Positions 24,152 through 33,306 of a stretch of 61,362 nt of DNA are shown one piece after another. How positions within the stretch are numbered: position 1 is the stretch's first letter; every line of letters begins with the position of its first letter. Made by a program: the position numbers and the translations under genes. The stretch spans positions 1-61,362 of the forward strand of contig NZ_BNBT01000036.1 in assembly GCF_014656095.1 (NCBI RefSeq), read 5' to 3'. The stretch is from Streptomyces longispororuber. Lineage in GTDB: Bacteria; Actinomycetota; Actinomycetes; Streptomycetales; Streptomycetaceae. The notes under the pieces are model-generated. The model worked only from the letters and a program-made list of their open reading frames with translations. It was not told where the DNA came from and did no database searches.

Positions 24152-24660
24152 GGGGAGGCCTCCAGGTCGATTCGTGGTCGATTCGTGGTCGTGGTCGAGT
24201 CGTGGTCGGGTGTCGAGTCGTCGTGCTGCCGCTGCCGCCGGGGTGGTGGCGCCGTGGTGGTGCTGTGGTGGTGGCGCCGTGGTGGTGCCGTGCGGTGCGA
24301 CGGAACGGGGGTCCCCGAGATCGTAGCCGTTCACCGGTGTGTTCATCGTATGACGGGGCTCGTTCATGGCACCGGCTCCGGTGTCTGCGCCGGATGGGGG
24401 AGCGGGCCTTCGCCGCCGGGCGACGCCCGTCCCGCCCGCGCGGCCCCGCGCGCACGACGTGTGCCGGCCGTGACCAGTTCCGGCCGTGACCAATTTTGGT
24501 CGTGACATGACAAAAATCATGGAGGCGGTCCTTGCGGCCTGCGGGGGGCCGTGCCTCAATGCCCCCGACCCGACTCGCTGACGTTTCGTCAGGTGGCGTT
24601 CCCTGGCGGGGCGTTGAGCGAGCCGGTACCCCACACTCCCCCCATTGAAGGCAGGCCCTC
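24152..24660. other. 509-bp spacer with simple repeats and an AT-rich promoter-like island
   Basis: At 24155-24215 variants of gtggtcgattcgtg repeat, and at 24236-24296 gtggtggcgccgtggtggtg repeats; together they look like slippage-prone DNA. At 24464-24495 the 16-bp unit ccggccgtgaccagtt is directly repeated once, followed by the palindrome gaccaa-tt-ttggtc (24488-24501) and an AT-rich stretch to about 24520. This lies between the divergent glycosyltransferase and secreted-protein genes and is the likely promoter region. No gene is evident. Confidence 0.45.
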
Positions 24661-25128
24661 ATGAGGCACGGCAGACTCGCGCTCCGTTCCGCACTCGGCA
24701 CCGGCGTGCTCGCGGTGAGCGCCCTCGTCCTCGCCCCCGCCGCGGGCGCCGTGGACCCGCAGACGGCGACCCTCGACTTCGAGTGCGGCTCGTACGGTTC
24801 CGGCTCGGCGACGCTCAAGGCCGCCCAGAACGGCACCGGCGCGACCATAGAGCTCTCCACGGCCGCGATCACCGCGCCGATCCCCATCGGCGCGGGCGCC
24901 GTCAACTCCACCCTCACCCTCACCAAGAACGGCACCGGCACCACCACCTTCACCGGCAACGCCAACCCGGCCCTGCCCGCGGGCAGTCCGGTCTCCACCG
25001 GGCCGCTCAACGGCACCGTCGCCCCCGGCGACAGCCTCTCGGCGAAGTCCCTCAGGATCGTCGTCTTCGGTATCACCGTGACCTGCAACGCCACGTCGGA
25101 GCAGAAGCCGGGGCCGTTCGTCTTCTGA
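24661..25128 (+). CDS. Secreted hypothetical protein
   Basis: 155 residues. The signal peptide RHGRLALRSALGTGVLAVSA continues to PAAGA (cleavage near residue 30). The mature part is Gly/Thr/Ser/Asn-rich with beta-strand alternation (TATLDFECGSYGSGSATLKA, NSTLTLTKNGTGTTTFTGNA) and two cysteines (DFECGS, VTCNAT) that could form one disulfide. It resembles small immunoglobulin-like exported proteins of Streptomyces; no function can be assigned. Confidence 0.72.
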   Translation: MRHGRLALRSALGTGVLAVSALVLAPAAGAVDPQTATLDFECGSYGSGSATLKAAQNGTGATIELSTAAITAPIPIGAGAVNSTLTLTKNGTGTTTFTGNANPALPAGSPVSTGPLNGTVAPGDSLSAKSLRIVVFGITVTCNATSEQKPGPFVF

Positions 25129-25153
25129 CGCCCCCGCCCCGTACGAAATCCCG

Positions 25154-25182
25154 TTGCCGCCGCCGGGCGGCCCGCCTACGGT
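25154..25182 (+). promoter_or_regulatory. Promoter of leaderless APH-like gene
   Basis: -35 TTGCCG (25154-25159), 17-bp spacer, -10 TACGGT (25177-25182); the start codon A at 25190 is where transcription should begin. One of the clearest vegetative-type promoters in the window. Confidence 0.65.
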
Positions 25183-25189
25183 GCCGCTC

Positions 25190-26128
25190 ATGCTGCCCCC
25201 CGTGTACACCGACGAGGAATGGGACGCCGTCGTCCCGGACGAGACCGTGATGCTCCCGGGGACGGAGGACCTGTGCGCGCGGCTCGGCCACGCCGGGGCG
25301 CCCCTGACCCGCTTCGGAGAGGGCTCACAGCCGGTGTACGCCGTCGGGGACGCCCTCGTCCTCAAGCTCTTCCCGGGCGCGGCGGCCGACGACGCCGCCA
25401 CGGAGGCCCGGGTCCTCGCCCATGTGCACGGCAGGCTGCCGGTCGCCACGCCCGAGGTGCACGCCAGTGGCGCGTACGAGAACGGCTGGCGCTACGTCCT
25501 GATGTCCCGGCTGTCCGGCGAGGGGCTGCACCACGCCTGGCCGCGCGTGCCCGAGGGCGGCCGGGAGCGGCTCGTCGCGCGCGCCGGTGAGGTGCTCGCG
25601 GCGCTGCACGCCCTCGACCACGCGCCGCTCGCGGACGCCGTCGGGCCCGGCGACTGGGCCGCGTTCACCGCGCGGCAGCGGGCCGACGCGGTCGAGCGGC
25701 AGCGCGCCAAGGGGCTGCCGGAGCACTGGCTCGAGCAGATCCCGGACTTCCTGGCCTCCGTGCCGCTGCCCGCCGTCGCGGGCCGTCGCGCGCTGCTGCA
25801 CACGGAGTTCATGCGGGACCACCTGCTGGCCGCGCCCGCGCCCGGCGGCGGTGGCTGGGAGCTCACCGGCCTCTTCGACTTCGAGCCCGCGATGATCGGC
25901 GACCCGGCGTACGACTTCGTCGGCGTCGGCCTCTTCGTCACCCGCGCCGACCCCCGCCTGCTCGCCCGCCTCATGGCGGCGTACGGCCGCACCTTCGAGC
26001 CGCGCCTGCTGCTCGCGTACACCCTGCTGCACGTCTACAGCAACCTGCCCTGGTACCTGCGCGAGCTGCCCGCCCCGCCCGAGCCGACGCTCGACGCGCT
26101 GGCCGAGTGCTGGTTCGGACGGGCGTAG
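25190..26128 (+). CDS. Aminoglycoside phosphotransferase-family protein
   Basis: 312 residues from ATG 25190 (MLPPVYTDEEW), leaderless as judged from the promoter. Kinase-like features: ALVLKLFPG (nucleotide-binding Lys), VLMSRLSGEGLHHAWP, a catalytic loop reading LLHTEFMRDHLL, with Glu in place of the usual catalytic Asp, and LFDFEPAMIGDPAYDFVGVG (metal-binding Asp). The HTE in place of HGD/HTD may reduce or alter activity, so it should not be called a resistance enzyme on this evidence. Confidence 0.8.
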   Translation: MLPPVYTDEEWDAVVPDETVMLPGTEDLCARLGHAGAPLTRFGEGSQPVYAVGDALVLKLFPGAAADDAATEARVLAHVHGRLPVATPEVHASGAYENGWRYVLMSRLSGEGLHHAWPRVPEGGRERLVARAGEVLAALHALDHAPLADAVGPGDWAAFTARQRADAVERQRAKGLPEHWLEQIPDFLASVPLPAVAGRRALLHTEFMRDHLLAAPAPGGGGWELTGLFDFEPAMIGDPAYDFVGVGLFVTRADPRLLARLMAAYGRTFEPRLLLAYTLLHVYSNLPWYLRELPAPPEPTLDALAECWFGRA

Positions 26129-26160
26129 GGCCGTTCAGGCCGCTCGATCCGATTGATCCG

Positions 26161-26209
26161 CTTGGTCTGCTCGGTCTGCTCGCTCCGTTCGGTCCGTTCG
26201 GTCCGGTCA
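26161..26209. repeat. 9-bp tandem repeat between convergent genes
   Basis: Five to six units of (c/t)t(c/t)ggtc(t/c)g across 26161-26209, running up to the stop codon of the minus-strand methyltransferase. The short spacer contains nothing else. Confidence 0.7.
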
Positions 26210-26980
26210 GTCCACCGGTACGAGGGTCAGGTAGGCGATGCCGAGCACGCGGCGGTAGCCGTGCAGCCAGGCCGCGCGGTGCCGGTCGGCGCGCTCGCGC
26301 ACCTCCGCGGCCCGGGGATGCGTGGCGTGCGTGGCCAGCCACTCCTCGGTGTCCGCCCGGTACCCGGACTCGAACTCCTCCCACTCCTCCTCGCTCGCCG
26401 TCTCCACCCACAGCGGCCGGAAGCCCGCCGCGACCGCCGCGTCGGCGAGGTCGCCCAGGCTCAGGTGCTCGCCGACGCGGGCGCCGGGCCACATCGCTCC
26501 CAACTCCTCGGGGGTGGGCGTACGTTGCCAGAAGCCCTCGCCGAGGACGACGCGGCCGTTCGGCCGTACGAGGCGGCGCAGGACGGCCAACGCCTCGGCG
26601 GTGTGCGGGGGTTCGGCGTCCGCCGGGCGCAGGGCCTGGGCGGCGCCGAGGCACAGGACGACGTCGGCGGGGCCGCGGGTGGTGTCGGTCGCGGACTCCG
26701 CGACGAGCTCCAGGCGGTCGGCGAGGCCGCGGGCGCGGGCCTCGGCGCGGCCGCGCTCCAGGTCCTCGGCGTGCAGGTCCACGCCGGTGGCGGTGGCGGC
26801 GGGGGCCGCGGCGAGGAGGCGCAGCGTGAGTTCGGCCCAGCCGCAGCCGAGGTCCAGGACGGTGCCGCCGTGGCGCAGGGGGTGTGCTGCGCGCTGTACG
26901 AGGCGGGTGGCTCTGGCTTCGGAGAGGGGGCCGTGGAAGGTGAGGTGGGTGAGGCGGGGTGGGGCGTCTGTGGCGGTCAT
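26207..26980 (-). CDS. SAM-dependent methyltransferase (class I)
   Basis: 257 residues with a Rossmann methyltransferase core: GTVLDLGCGWAELTLRLLA (motif I), TGVDLHAEDLERGR (motif II), DVVLCLGAAQAL and LVRPNGRVVLGEGFWQRTPT (motif III region). Glu/Trp-rich helices toward the C-terminus (SEEEWEEFESGYRADTEEW) match actinobacterial methyltransferases of unknown substrate. Convergent with the APH-like gene on its 3' side. Confidence 0.83.
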   Translation of the reverse strand: MTATDAPPRLTHLTFHGPLSEARATRLVQRAAHPLRHGGTVLDLGCGWAELTLRLLAAAPAATATGVDLHAEDLERGRAEARARGLADRLELVAESATDTTRGPADVVLCLGAAQALRPADAEPPHTAEALAVLRRLVRPNGRVVLGEGFWQRTPTPEELGAMWPGARVGEHLSLGDLADAAVAAGFRPLWVETASEEEWEEFESGYRADTEEWLATHATHPRAAEVRERADRHRAAWLHGYRRVLGIAYLTLVPVD

Positions 26981-27115
26981 GGGGTGGGACGGTAGCTGCG
27001 GCGGGGGGTGGTGCGCCTTGGGTTTTTCGCCGGGGTGGCCCTCGCGGGGGGCGCCCCAGTCCCGCCCCTTTCCCGTAACCAGGGGGCTCCGCCCCCTGGA
27101 CCCCCGGATCGCGCT

Positions 27116-27208
27116 GCGCGCTCGTCCTCAAACGCCGGACGGGCTGAAAATCTTCGCGTCTCGCCGCCGGCAGGGAATCAGCCCGTCCGGCGTTTGAGGA
27201 CGAGGCGC
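27116..27208. repeat. Head-to-head dispersed repeats forming a ~30-bp-stem hairpin
   Basis: Left arm 27116-27146 and right arm 27178-27208 are near-perfect reverse complements (core ctcaaacgccggacgggctg on the left, its complement on the right) around a 31-base loop. They are flanked by further weaker symmetry (agggggctccgccccct at 27081-27097). The element fills the 309-bp spacer downstream of doxX and upstream of the methyltransferase; no gene is seen there. Likely a terminator-like structure for the DoxX transcript. Confidence 0.8.
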
Positions 27209-27289
27209 GGAGCGCCGAAAAGAGCGGGGCCCAGGAGCGGCAGCCCCTGGTTCCGGGAAGGGGCGGGTGTGGGGAGGCCCCCGGCAGGG

Positions 27290-27841
27290 TCAGGCCGACG
27301 GCGGCGTCTCGCGCAGGGCCCGGGCGCGGGCGGTGAGGACGGCGGCCGTGCCCGCGGCGGTGGCGAGCAGGGCGGCCGGGGCCATCCACGGGCGGTTGAG
27401 GACGTCGCCGAGCGCGTGGTCGGCGGAGAGCCGCCCCGGCCCGGTGACCGCCAGGGCCGCCGCGGCCAGGCCGAGGACCGCGGGGTACTCGAAGCCGCCG
27501 CTCTGGTTGAAGAAGCCGTTCGGCGCGTGCACGGGCGCTGCCCCGGCCATCGCCCCCGCCGCCGCGGCCCTGGCCGCGGGCGTGGCGAGCCCGAGCGCGA
27601 GCACCGCCCCGCCGCCCGCCTCCGCGGCCCCCGCGAGCAGGGCGTTGGTCCGGCCGGGGCGGTACCCGACGGACTCGAACCACGCGCCGGTGCCCTCCAG
27701 GCCGCCGCCCCCGAACCAGCCGAACAGCTTCTGCGCCCCGTGCGCGGCGAGCACCGCGCCCACGCCCGTGCGGAGCAGCAGCAGGCCGACGTCCTGCCGG
27801 CCGCGGCAGGCGGACTGAGGGGTACGACGACGACAGGTCAC
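27290..27841 (-). CDS. DoxX family membrane protein
   Basis: 183 residues from GTG 27841 (GGGAG upstream). Four hydrophobic helices; GLLLLRTGVGAVLAAHGAQK and LFGWFGGGGLEGTGAWFESV form the DoxX signature, later NGFFNQSGGFEYPAVLGLAA. DoxX proteins are small membrane proteins linked to redox or thiol homeostasis in some actinobacteria; here no partner genes are adjacent. Confidence 0.82.
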   Translation of the reverse strand: MTCRRRTPQSACRGRQDVGLLLLRTGVGAVLAAHGAQKLFGWFGGGGLEGTGAWFESVGYRPGRTNALLAGAAEAGGGAVLALGLATPAARAAAAGAMAGAAPVHAPNGFFNQSGGFEYPAVLGLAAAALAVTGPGRLSADHALGDVLNRPWMAPAALLATAAGTAAVLTARARALRETPPSA

Positions 27842-28025
27842 GGCAGCTCCCGGGCGGACTCGGAGTCAGGAGGGTCAGCGGGGACGCGGGGGCGCGTCCC
27901 CCTCCGCCCTCAACGGTCCACCGGGCCCGGCCCGAGCACGCGGTGCGGCCCGCCGTCCGGGTGAGCGGTCACGCAGCGTGCGCGGGCCGGTGGCGGGACG
28001 GGCCCCTCGGTGTGACCGTGGAGCC

Positions 28026-28349
28026 ATGACCGTCCCCGTCGACCAGCTCGCCGACCCCGCTGTCCGGGACTTCGTCACCGCCCTGAACGGCGGCGACCGG
28101 TCCGGCCTGCACCGTGTGCTCGCGCCGGGCGCCACCATGTCCGACGACGGCTCCGACCGGAACCTCCAGGAGTGGCTGGAGCGCGAGGTCTTGTCGTCCG
28201 GCGGCCACATGGACGTCGAGTCGGAGTCGGACGACGGCCGGACGCTGATTGCCCGGTACCGCAACGACACCTGGGGCGAGATGCGTACGCGGTGGCGGTT
28301 CACGGTGGCCGAGGGGAAGGTCACCCGCTTCGAGACCGGCCAGGCCTGA
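28026..28349 (+). CDS. NTF2-like (SnoaL-type fold) small protein
   Basis: 107 residues, MTVPVDQLADPAVRDFVTAL then GGDRSGLHRVLAPGATMSDD, ARYRNDTWGEMRTRWRFTV and KVTRFETGQA. The helix-then-curved-sheet pattern and the size fit the nuclear transport factor 2 superfamily, which holds small enzymes and ligand-binding proteins. No catalytic residue can be assigned. Stands alone; convergent with the PhzF gene over a perfect hairpin. Confidence 0.75.
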   Translation: MTVPVDQLADPAVRDFVTALNGGDRSGLHRVLAPGATMSDDGSDRNLQEWLEREVLSSGGHMDVESESDDGRTLIARYRNDTWGEMRTRWRFTVAEGKVTRFETGQA

Positions 28350-28371
28350 GCCCGGTCCGGCCGGACCGGGC
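28350..28371. terminator. Perfect 22-bp palindrome between convergent genes
   Basis: gcccggtccgg (28350-28360) followed directly by ccggaccgggc (28361-28371). It starts at the last base of the NTF2-like stop codon region and serves both converging transcripts. Confidence 0.7.
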
Positions 28372-28391
28372 CTCCCGGGGAGCCGGTGTGC

Positions 28392-29285
28392 TCACCCCGG
28401 GATGCGTACCGCCGTGCCCGAGACGCGGACCCGGGCGTCGCCCTCGCGCAGGGTGACCGTGAGCAGGCCGGGGCGGCCCATGTCCGCGCCCTGGTGCAGG
28501 GTCAGCTCCGCCGTGGCGGGGACGAGGCCCAGCTCGCGCGCGTAGGCGCCGAACGCGGCCGCCGCCGCGCCCGTCGCCGGGTCCTCGACGACGCCGCCGA
28601 CCGGGAACGGGTCGCGCACGTGGAAGACGGTCCCCGACGCGTGGGAGTCGTCCCGCCACACCAACTGCACCGTCGTCAGGTCGAGGCGCAGCATCAGCGC
28701 CCTCAGCCGCTCGAAGTCGTACGACAGGTCGGCGAGCCGGGCGCGGGTCGCCGCCGCGAGGACGAGGTGGCGGGCGCCCGCGAAGGCGACGCGCGGCGGC
28801 AGCGCCGCGTCGAGGTCGGCCGCCGCCCAGTCGAGGGCGGCCAGGGCTTCGGTGACGTCGGCGGCCTCGGCCTCGGCCACGTACGGCTCCACGCTGGTCA
28901 GGGTGGCGCGCAGCGCGCCGTCGGCCTTGGTGACGGTCACCGGGACGGTCCCGGCCGGGGTGGTGAACACCAGGTCGCCGGGCCCGTCGCGCTCGGCCAG
29001 CGCGACCGCCGTCGCCACCGTGGCGTGGCCGCAGAAGGGGACCTCCGCCTTCGGGCTGAAGTACCGGACGGTGTAGGCGCGTTCGCCGGTCCCGGCCGGG
29101 CCGGGCGTGAGGAACGCCGACTCGCTGTAGCCGAGGTCGGCGGCGACGGCGAGCATCCGCGCGTCGTCGAGCCCGGTGGCGTCGAGGACGACGCCCGCCG
29201 GGTTGCCGCCCGCGGGGTCGGTGGCGAACGCGGTGTAGCGCAGGACCTCGGGCGGCGTGGCGTGCTGGTCAGCGGTGTGGGTCAT
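28392..29285 (-). CDS. PhzF-family isomerase/epimerase
   Basis: 297 residues, the usual family length. Motifs: DPAGGNPAGVVLDATGLDD, GYSESAFLTP (the catalytic Glu position), FCGHATVATAVAL, VVEDPATGAAAAAFGAYARE. PhzF relatives are cofactor-free isomerases with a diaminopimelate epimerase fold; only the true PhzF acts in phenazine synthesis, and no phenazine genes are present here. A second, shorter PhzF-like gene lies at 53312. Confidence 0.88.
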   Translation of the reverse strand: MTHTADQHATPPEVLRYTAFATDPAGGNPAGVVLDATGLDDARMLAVAADLGYSESAFLTPGPAGTGERAYTVRYFSPKAEVPFCGHATVATAVALAERDGPGDLVFTTPAGTVPVTVTKADGALRATLTSVEPYVAEAEAADVTEALAALDWAAADLDAALPPRVAFAGARHLVLAAATRARLADLSYDFERLRALMLRLDLTTVQLVWRDDSHASGTVFHVRDPFPVGGVVEDPATGAAAAAFGAYARELGLVPATAELTLHQGADMGRPGLLTVTLREGDARVRVSGTAVRIPG

Positions 29286-29395
29286 GCCGGACGACAACCG
29301 CCGCGCGGCCGGGGGCATTCCCGGCGGCGCGGCGGTCGTACGGCGGCCGCACGGCGGTCACACAGCAGTGGTGCGGCCGTCGTGCGGGCGGCAGC

Positions 29396-29875
29396 TCAGT
29401 GGCAGTTCTTGGAGCCGCGGTCGCGGGTCGTCCACGCGCACGAGTCGAGCTGCGAGCCGTTCGGCTTGATCAGGCGGGCCTTGTCGCTGGTGTTGTTCCA
29501 CACGTGCCAGGAGCGGCCCCAGTAGCGCACTCCGGAGGCGTTGGTGCCCTTGCCGGTGCGGACCTTCACGGTCTTGCCCGCGCCTATCCTGTAGCTGCCG
29601 AAGGTGTACGTGTAGCCGGTGTTGTCCTTCAGCTTGTAGCCCTTGAGCTGGATCGCGCTCCGGCCGTTGTTGTGGATGTTCACCCACTCACCGTTGACCG
29701 AGGTCCGGGAGCTGCTGTCCCGGCCCGGGCTGTCGTACTGGACGTAGCCGATGTGCAGGCCACCCTGGTGGCGCGGCGCTGCGGACGCCGGGGCGGCGGC
29801 GAGCAGCGGGGCCGTGACGGCGGTGGCGGCGAGGACGGCCGTGGCCGCGGAACGAATGCGCAACATGTGCTCCAT
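29396..29875 (-). CDS. Secreted lamin-tail-domain (LTD) protein
   Basis: 159 residues from ATG 29875 (alternative ATG 29866). Signal peptide RIRSAATAVLAATAVTAPLL ending ASA. The mature ~120 residues form one LTD: LHIGYVQYDSPGRDSS, VNGEWVNIHNNGRSAIQL, GYTYTFGSYRIGAGKTVKVR, RYWGRSWHVWNNTSDKARL and a C-terminal Cys pair (DSCAWTT, SKNCH). LTDs are immunoglobulin-like folds often found in exported proteins or nucleases; here the domain stands alone. Confidence 0.82.
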   Translation of the reverse strand: MEHMLRIRSAATAVLAATAVTAPLLAAAPASAAPRHQGGLHIGYVQYDSPGRDSSSRTSVNGEWVNIHNNGRSAIQLKGYKLKDNTGYTYTFGSYRIGAGKTVKVRTGKGTNASGVRYWGRSWHVWNNTSDKARLIKPNGSQLDSCAWTTRDRGSKNCH

Positions 29876-30121
29876 GTGTGAAGTTCGTGTGGAGAGCTGC
29901 TGAGCATAGCCGGGCGCCACCGGCTCCGGGCGGGACTCCGGCGCATGACCGGAATTCGCCCCCGGCGCCGTACGTCATCCGTACGACGCCGGGTGGTCAC
30001 GGGCCCTGCCTCCGGCCCAAGTGCGCTCCGCGGTGCGGCAGATGGTGCGCCGGAGTGGTCGTGGGGGAGCCGGGGCGCTCGTCAGGGAGACGGAGCGGCC
30101 GAGAGAGGGGGCCGGAGGCGG

Positions 30122-31150
30122 TCAGCCGCGTCCGATGTAAGGCATCGTCGTCGCGAGGACCGTCGCGAACTGGACGTTCGCCTCCAGCGGCAGCTCCGCC
30201 ATGTGCCGCACCGTCCGGGCCACGTCCGCCACGTCCATGACCGGCTCGACCGCCGTCTCGCCGTCGGCCTGGAGGACCCCGGACCGCATCCGCGCGGTCA
30301 TGTCGGTCGCCGCGTTGCCGATGTCGATCTGCCCGACGGCGATGCGGTACGGGCGCCCGTCCAGGGACAGCGACTTGGTCAGGCCCGTGAGGGCGTGCTT
30401 GGTGGCGGTGTACGCGACGGAGTGCGGGCGCGGGGCGTGGGCCGAGACGGAGCCGTTGTTGATGATCCGCCCGCCCTGCGGCTGCTGCTCCTTCATCTGC
30501 CGGAACGCGGCCTGGGCGCACAGGAAGGCGCCGTTGAGGTTCGTGTCGACGACGTGGCGCCAGGCGTCGTAGGGCAGGTCCTCGACGGGGACGCCACCGG
30601 GGCCGAACGTGCCCGCGTTGTTGAAGAGCAGCCCGAGCGGCCCGAACCGCTCGCGCACGGCGGCGAAGAGGGCGGCGACGTCGTCCGGCGCGGAGACGTC
30701 GGTACGCACGCAGAGCGTCCGCTCCCCGGCAGCGGGGCCGCCCGCAGGTCCACTGCCGGGGCCGCCCCCGCCAGGTCCACCCTCAGGCCCACCGTTAGGT
30801 CCACCCTTGGGTCCACCGCCAGGTCCGCCGCCCGGCCCCGCCTGCTCCGCGGCTCGCTCGGCCGCTTGCCGCGCGGCCAGCTCCGCGGTCTCGCGCAGGG
30901 GCTCCTCGCGGCGTCCCGCGAGCGCCACCGACCAGCCCTCGCGCAAGAGTTCGAGGGCGACGGCCCGGCCGATCCCGGAGCCCGCGCCGGTGACCACGGC
31001 CGTCCTCGTGGCGCCCCGCGCGGCCGCCTCCCCGAAGGTGCCCCGCGCGGCCGCCTCCGGGGCCGTCCGGGGGATCTCCGAGGGGGTCCCCGGGCCCGCT
31101 TCCGGGGCTGTCCCCGGGTCCCGCGGAGATGCTGTTCGCTCAGCGTTCAT
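30122..31150 (-). CDS. Short-chain dehydrogenase/reductase with inserted Gly/Pro-rich loop
   Basis: 342 residues, longer than the typical ~250. NAD(P)-binding TGAGSGIG (54-61), NNAG, catalytic Ser in [13 protein letters not shown] and the YTATK motif are all present. Two regions explain the extra length: an N-terminal Pro/Ala/Thr extension of about 48 residues, and an insertion at about residues 105-142 made of GGP repeats between the helix after strand 2 and strand 3 ([13 protein letters not shown]). The insert comes from a local repeat expansion (ggtccacc-type units at 30730-30840). Substrate unknown. Confidence 0.82.
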   Translation of the reverse strand: MNAERTASPRDPGTAPEAGPGTPSEIPRTAPEAAARGTFGEAAARGATRTAVVTGAGSGIGRAVALELLREGWSVALAGRREEPLRETAELAARQAAERAAEQAGPGGGPGGGPKGGPNGGPEGGPGGGGPGSGPAGGPAAGERTLCVRTDVSAPDDVAALFAAVRERFGPLGLLFNNAGTFGPGGVPVEDLPYDAWRHVVDTNLNGAFLCAQAAFRQMKEQQPQGGRIINNGSVSAHAPRPHSVAYTATKHALTGLTKSLSLDGRPYRIAVGQIDIGNAATDMTARMRSGVLQADGETAVEPVMDVADVARTVRHMAELPLEANVQFATVLATTMPYIGRG

Positions 31151-31283
31151 GGGCCCGCAGCGTACGGGAGGGTCCGCAACACGGACATCATCTGCCCGCC
31201 ATGTGGCTGTTGTGTACGCGACAGTCCCACGTCGTCCCCCGCCACTCCAATGCACCGTACAGCCATCGTCCGGGGAGGGGCAC

Positions 31284-32915
31284 ATGACAGCTTCAGGACA
31301 GCACGCACCGGAACTGCGCGCCGCGGCACGCCACTTGGGCCGCCGCCGGTTCCTGACCGGGACCGGCGCGGCCGCCGCGCTCGCCTTCGCCACCAACCTG
31401 CCCACGGCGGGCGTCGCCGGCGCCGCCGAGCTCGACGCCGCCCGTGTCGCCGCCGACCCGTTCACCCTCGGTGTCGCCTCCGGCGACCCGCAGCCCACCT
31501 CCGTCCTGCTGTGGACCCGGCTCGCGCCCAGCCCGTACGAGGAGAACGGCGGCCTGCCCGCCCGGCGCGTGACCGTCCACTGGGAACTCGCCCACGACGC
31601 CCGCTTCCGCCGCGTCGCCAGACGCGGCACCGCCGTCGCCCACCCCGAGTTCAACCACGCCGTGCACGTCCAGGTCGACCACCTCGACGAGGGCCGCGTC
31701 TACTACTACCGCTTCCGCACCGGCCGGTGGACCTCCGGGACCGGCCGCACCCGCACCGCCCCGTCCGCGTACGGCCGCGTCGGCTCCCTCACCCTCGCCG
31801 CCGTGTCCTGCCAGGCGTACCACGACGGCTACTTCACCGCGCTCAAGCACCTCGCCGACGACGACGTCGACGTCGTCTTCCACCTCGGCGACTACCTCTA
31901 CGAGTACGCCGTGAACTCCGCCGGCGGCGCCCGCAAGTACACCGACCGCGTGCTGCCCGACGTCTTCAACCGCGAGACGCTCACCCTCGACGACTACCGG
32001 CGCCGCTACGCGCTCTACAAGTCCGACCCCGACCTGCGCGCCGCCCACGCCGCACACCCCTTCGTCGTCACCTGGGACGACCACGAGACCGAGAACAACT
32101 ACGCGGACGACATCCCCGAGAACGACGTGCCGCCGGAGGAGTTCCTGCTGCGCCGCGCCTCCGCGTACCGGGCGTACTGGGAGAACCAGCCGCTGCGCCG
32201 CCCGCAGCGCCCCTCGGGGCCCGACATGCGGCTCTACCGGCGCCTCGGCTGGGGGCGCCTCGCGCAGTTCGACATCCTCGACACCCGGCAGTACCGCTCC
32301 GACCAGGCGTACGGCGACGGGGCGCACGTGCCCGGGCCCGAGACCCTCGACCCGAAGCGGACCATCACCGGCGCCACGCAGGAGCGGTGGCTCATCGACG
32401 GCTGGCGCCGCTCGCGCGCCCTGTGGAACGTCGTCCCGCAGCAGGTCACGTTCTCGCAGCGGAAGTTCGACCTGAACCCCGTCGCCAAGGTCAGCATGGA
32501 CGCCTGGGACGGCTACGTGGCCTCCCGCAACCGGGTGCTCGCCGGGGCGAAGGCCGCCGGCGTCGACAACCTCATGGTCCTCACCGGGGACGTCCACGTC
32601 GGGTACGCCTTCGACATCAAGGCCGACTTCGACGACCCCTCCTCCAGGACCGTCGGTACGGAGATCGTGGCCACGTCCGTCGCGAGCGGCAAGGACGGGG
32701 CGGAGAAGCCCGCCAACTGGGACACCTACATGCGGGCCAACCCGCACCTGAAGTTCTACAACGGGCGGCGGGGCTATGTGACCGTGCGGCTCGGGCGGGA
32801 GGAGGCGCGGGCCGACTTCAAGACCGTGGCGGCGGTGACGACGCCCGGGGCTCCGCTGCGGGTCGCGGCGTCCTTCCGTACGGCCGCGGGTGAGCCGGGC
32901 CTCCACCCGGCCTAG
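31284..32915 (+). CDS. phoD: Tat-exported alkaline phosphatase D
   Basis: 543 residues. Twin-arginine signal [19 protein letters not shown] (residues 19-37). PhoD domain: [20 protein letters not shown], the metal-site segments [40 protein letters not shown] and [11 protein letters not shown]. PhoD enzymes are Ca/Fe-dependent phosphodiesterases/phosphomonoesterases, secreted folded under phosphate limitation in Streptomyces. ATG 31284 has the ribosome binding site GGGGAGGGG just before. I did not find a clear Pho box in the 133-bp divergent spacer. Confidence 0.92.
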   Translation: MTASGQHAPELRAAARHLGRRRFLTGTGAAAALAFATNLPTAGVAGAAELDAARVAADPFTLGVASGDPQPTSVLLWTRLAPSPYEENGGLPARRVTVHWELAHDARFRRVARRGTAVAHPEFNHAVHVQVDHLDEGRVYYYRFRTGRWTSGTGRTRTAPSAYGRVGSLTLAAVSCQAYHDGYFTALKHLADDDVDVVFHLGDYLYEYAVNSAGGARKYTDRVLPDVFNRETLTLDDYRRRYALYKSDPDLRAAHAAHPFVVTWDDHETENNYADDIPENDVPPEEFLLRRASAYRAYWENQPLRRPQRPSGPDMRLYRRLGWGRLAQFDILDTRQYRSDQAYGDGAHVPGPETLDPKRTITGATQERWLIDGWRRSRALWNVVPQQVTFSQRKFDLNPVAKVSMDAWDGYVASRNRVLAGAKAAGVDNLMVLTGDVHVGYAFDIKADFDDPSSRTVGTEIVATSVASGKDGAEKPANWDTYMRANPHLKFYNGRRGYVTVRLGREEARADFKTVAAVTTPGAPLRVAASFRTAAGEPGLHPA

Positions 32916-32935
32916 CCTCCTGGGCCCGGGCCCTG

Positions 32936-33175
32936 TCCCGCCGCTCCGCGGCGGATGCCGCCCACCCGCCCACCCGCGCGGCCCCGCCGGCCAGGCCCGC
33001 CCCGCCCCGCGGGCCGTCCGTGTCCTGCCGCTCCGCTGTGGGTGTCTCCCACCCGCCCACCCGCACGGCCCCGGCGGCCGGGCCGCGGCCCCGGCCTGGC
33101 GGCTTGCGGCGCCGTTGTCGGGTGCCGGTGATCCACCGCTTCGCGGCGGATGTTCCCCCACCCGCCCGCCCTTTC
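32936..33175. repeat. Three copies of a GC-rich spacer repeat
   Basis: In the 539-bp gap between phoD and the MFS gene, the pattern ccgct-ccg-cggcggatg followed by cccacccgcccacccg occurs near 32939, in weaker form near 33038, and near 33133. The same pattern is found in the array at 56246-56540. No gene is seen; the rest of the gap holds the hairpin repeat at 33190-33306. Confidence 0.65.
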
Positions 33176-33189
33176 ATCGGCCTGGCGGC

Positions 33190-33306
33190 CTCGTCCTCAA
33201 GCGCCGGACGGGCTGAGATGGTCCGCCGGGCGCCGTCGTCGGCTGGCGGGCGGCCGACGACGGCGAGTCGGGGGGAATTCAGCCCGTCCGGCGTTTGAGG
33301 ACGAGG
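33190..33306. repeat. Inverted pair of the dispersed intergenic repeat
   Basis: Left arm 33190-33217 and right arm 33279-33306 are reverse complements over 28 bp with one mismatch, around a 61-base loop. Same core as at 27116-27208. The right copy continues with gcgcggagcgcc. Confidence 0.8.

Noticed and set aside
24152..24634. N-terminal extension of the glycosyltransferase
   Set aside because: The extended frame consists of His/Thr/Pro/Ala low-complexity sequence from DNA simple repeats; GTG 24151 has an excellent ribosome binding site.
28392..29285. Phenazine biosynthesis cluster
   Set aside because: Only the PhzF fold is present; no PhzA-E/G genes are nearby, and most PhzF homologues are unrelated to phenazines.
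31151..31283. Pho box upstream of phoD
   Set aside because: I looked for GTTCACC direct repeats at 11-bp spacing and found no acceptable match.
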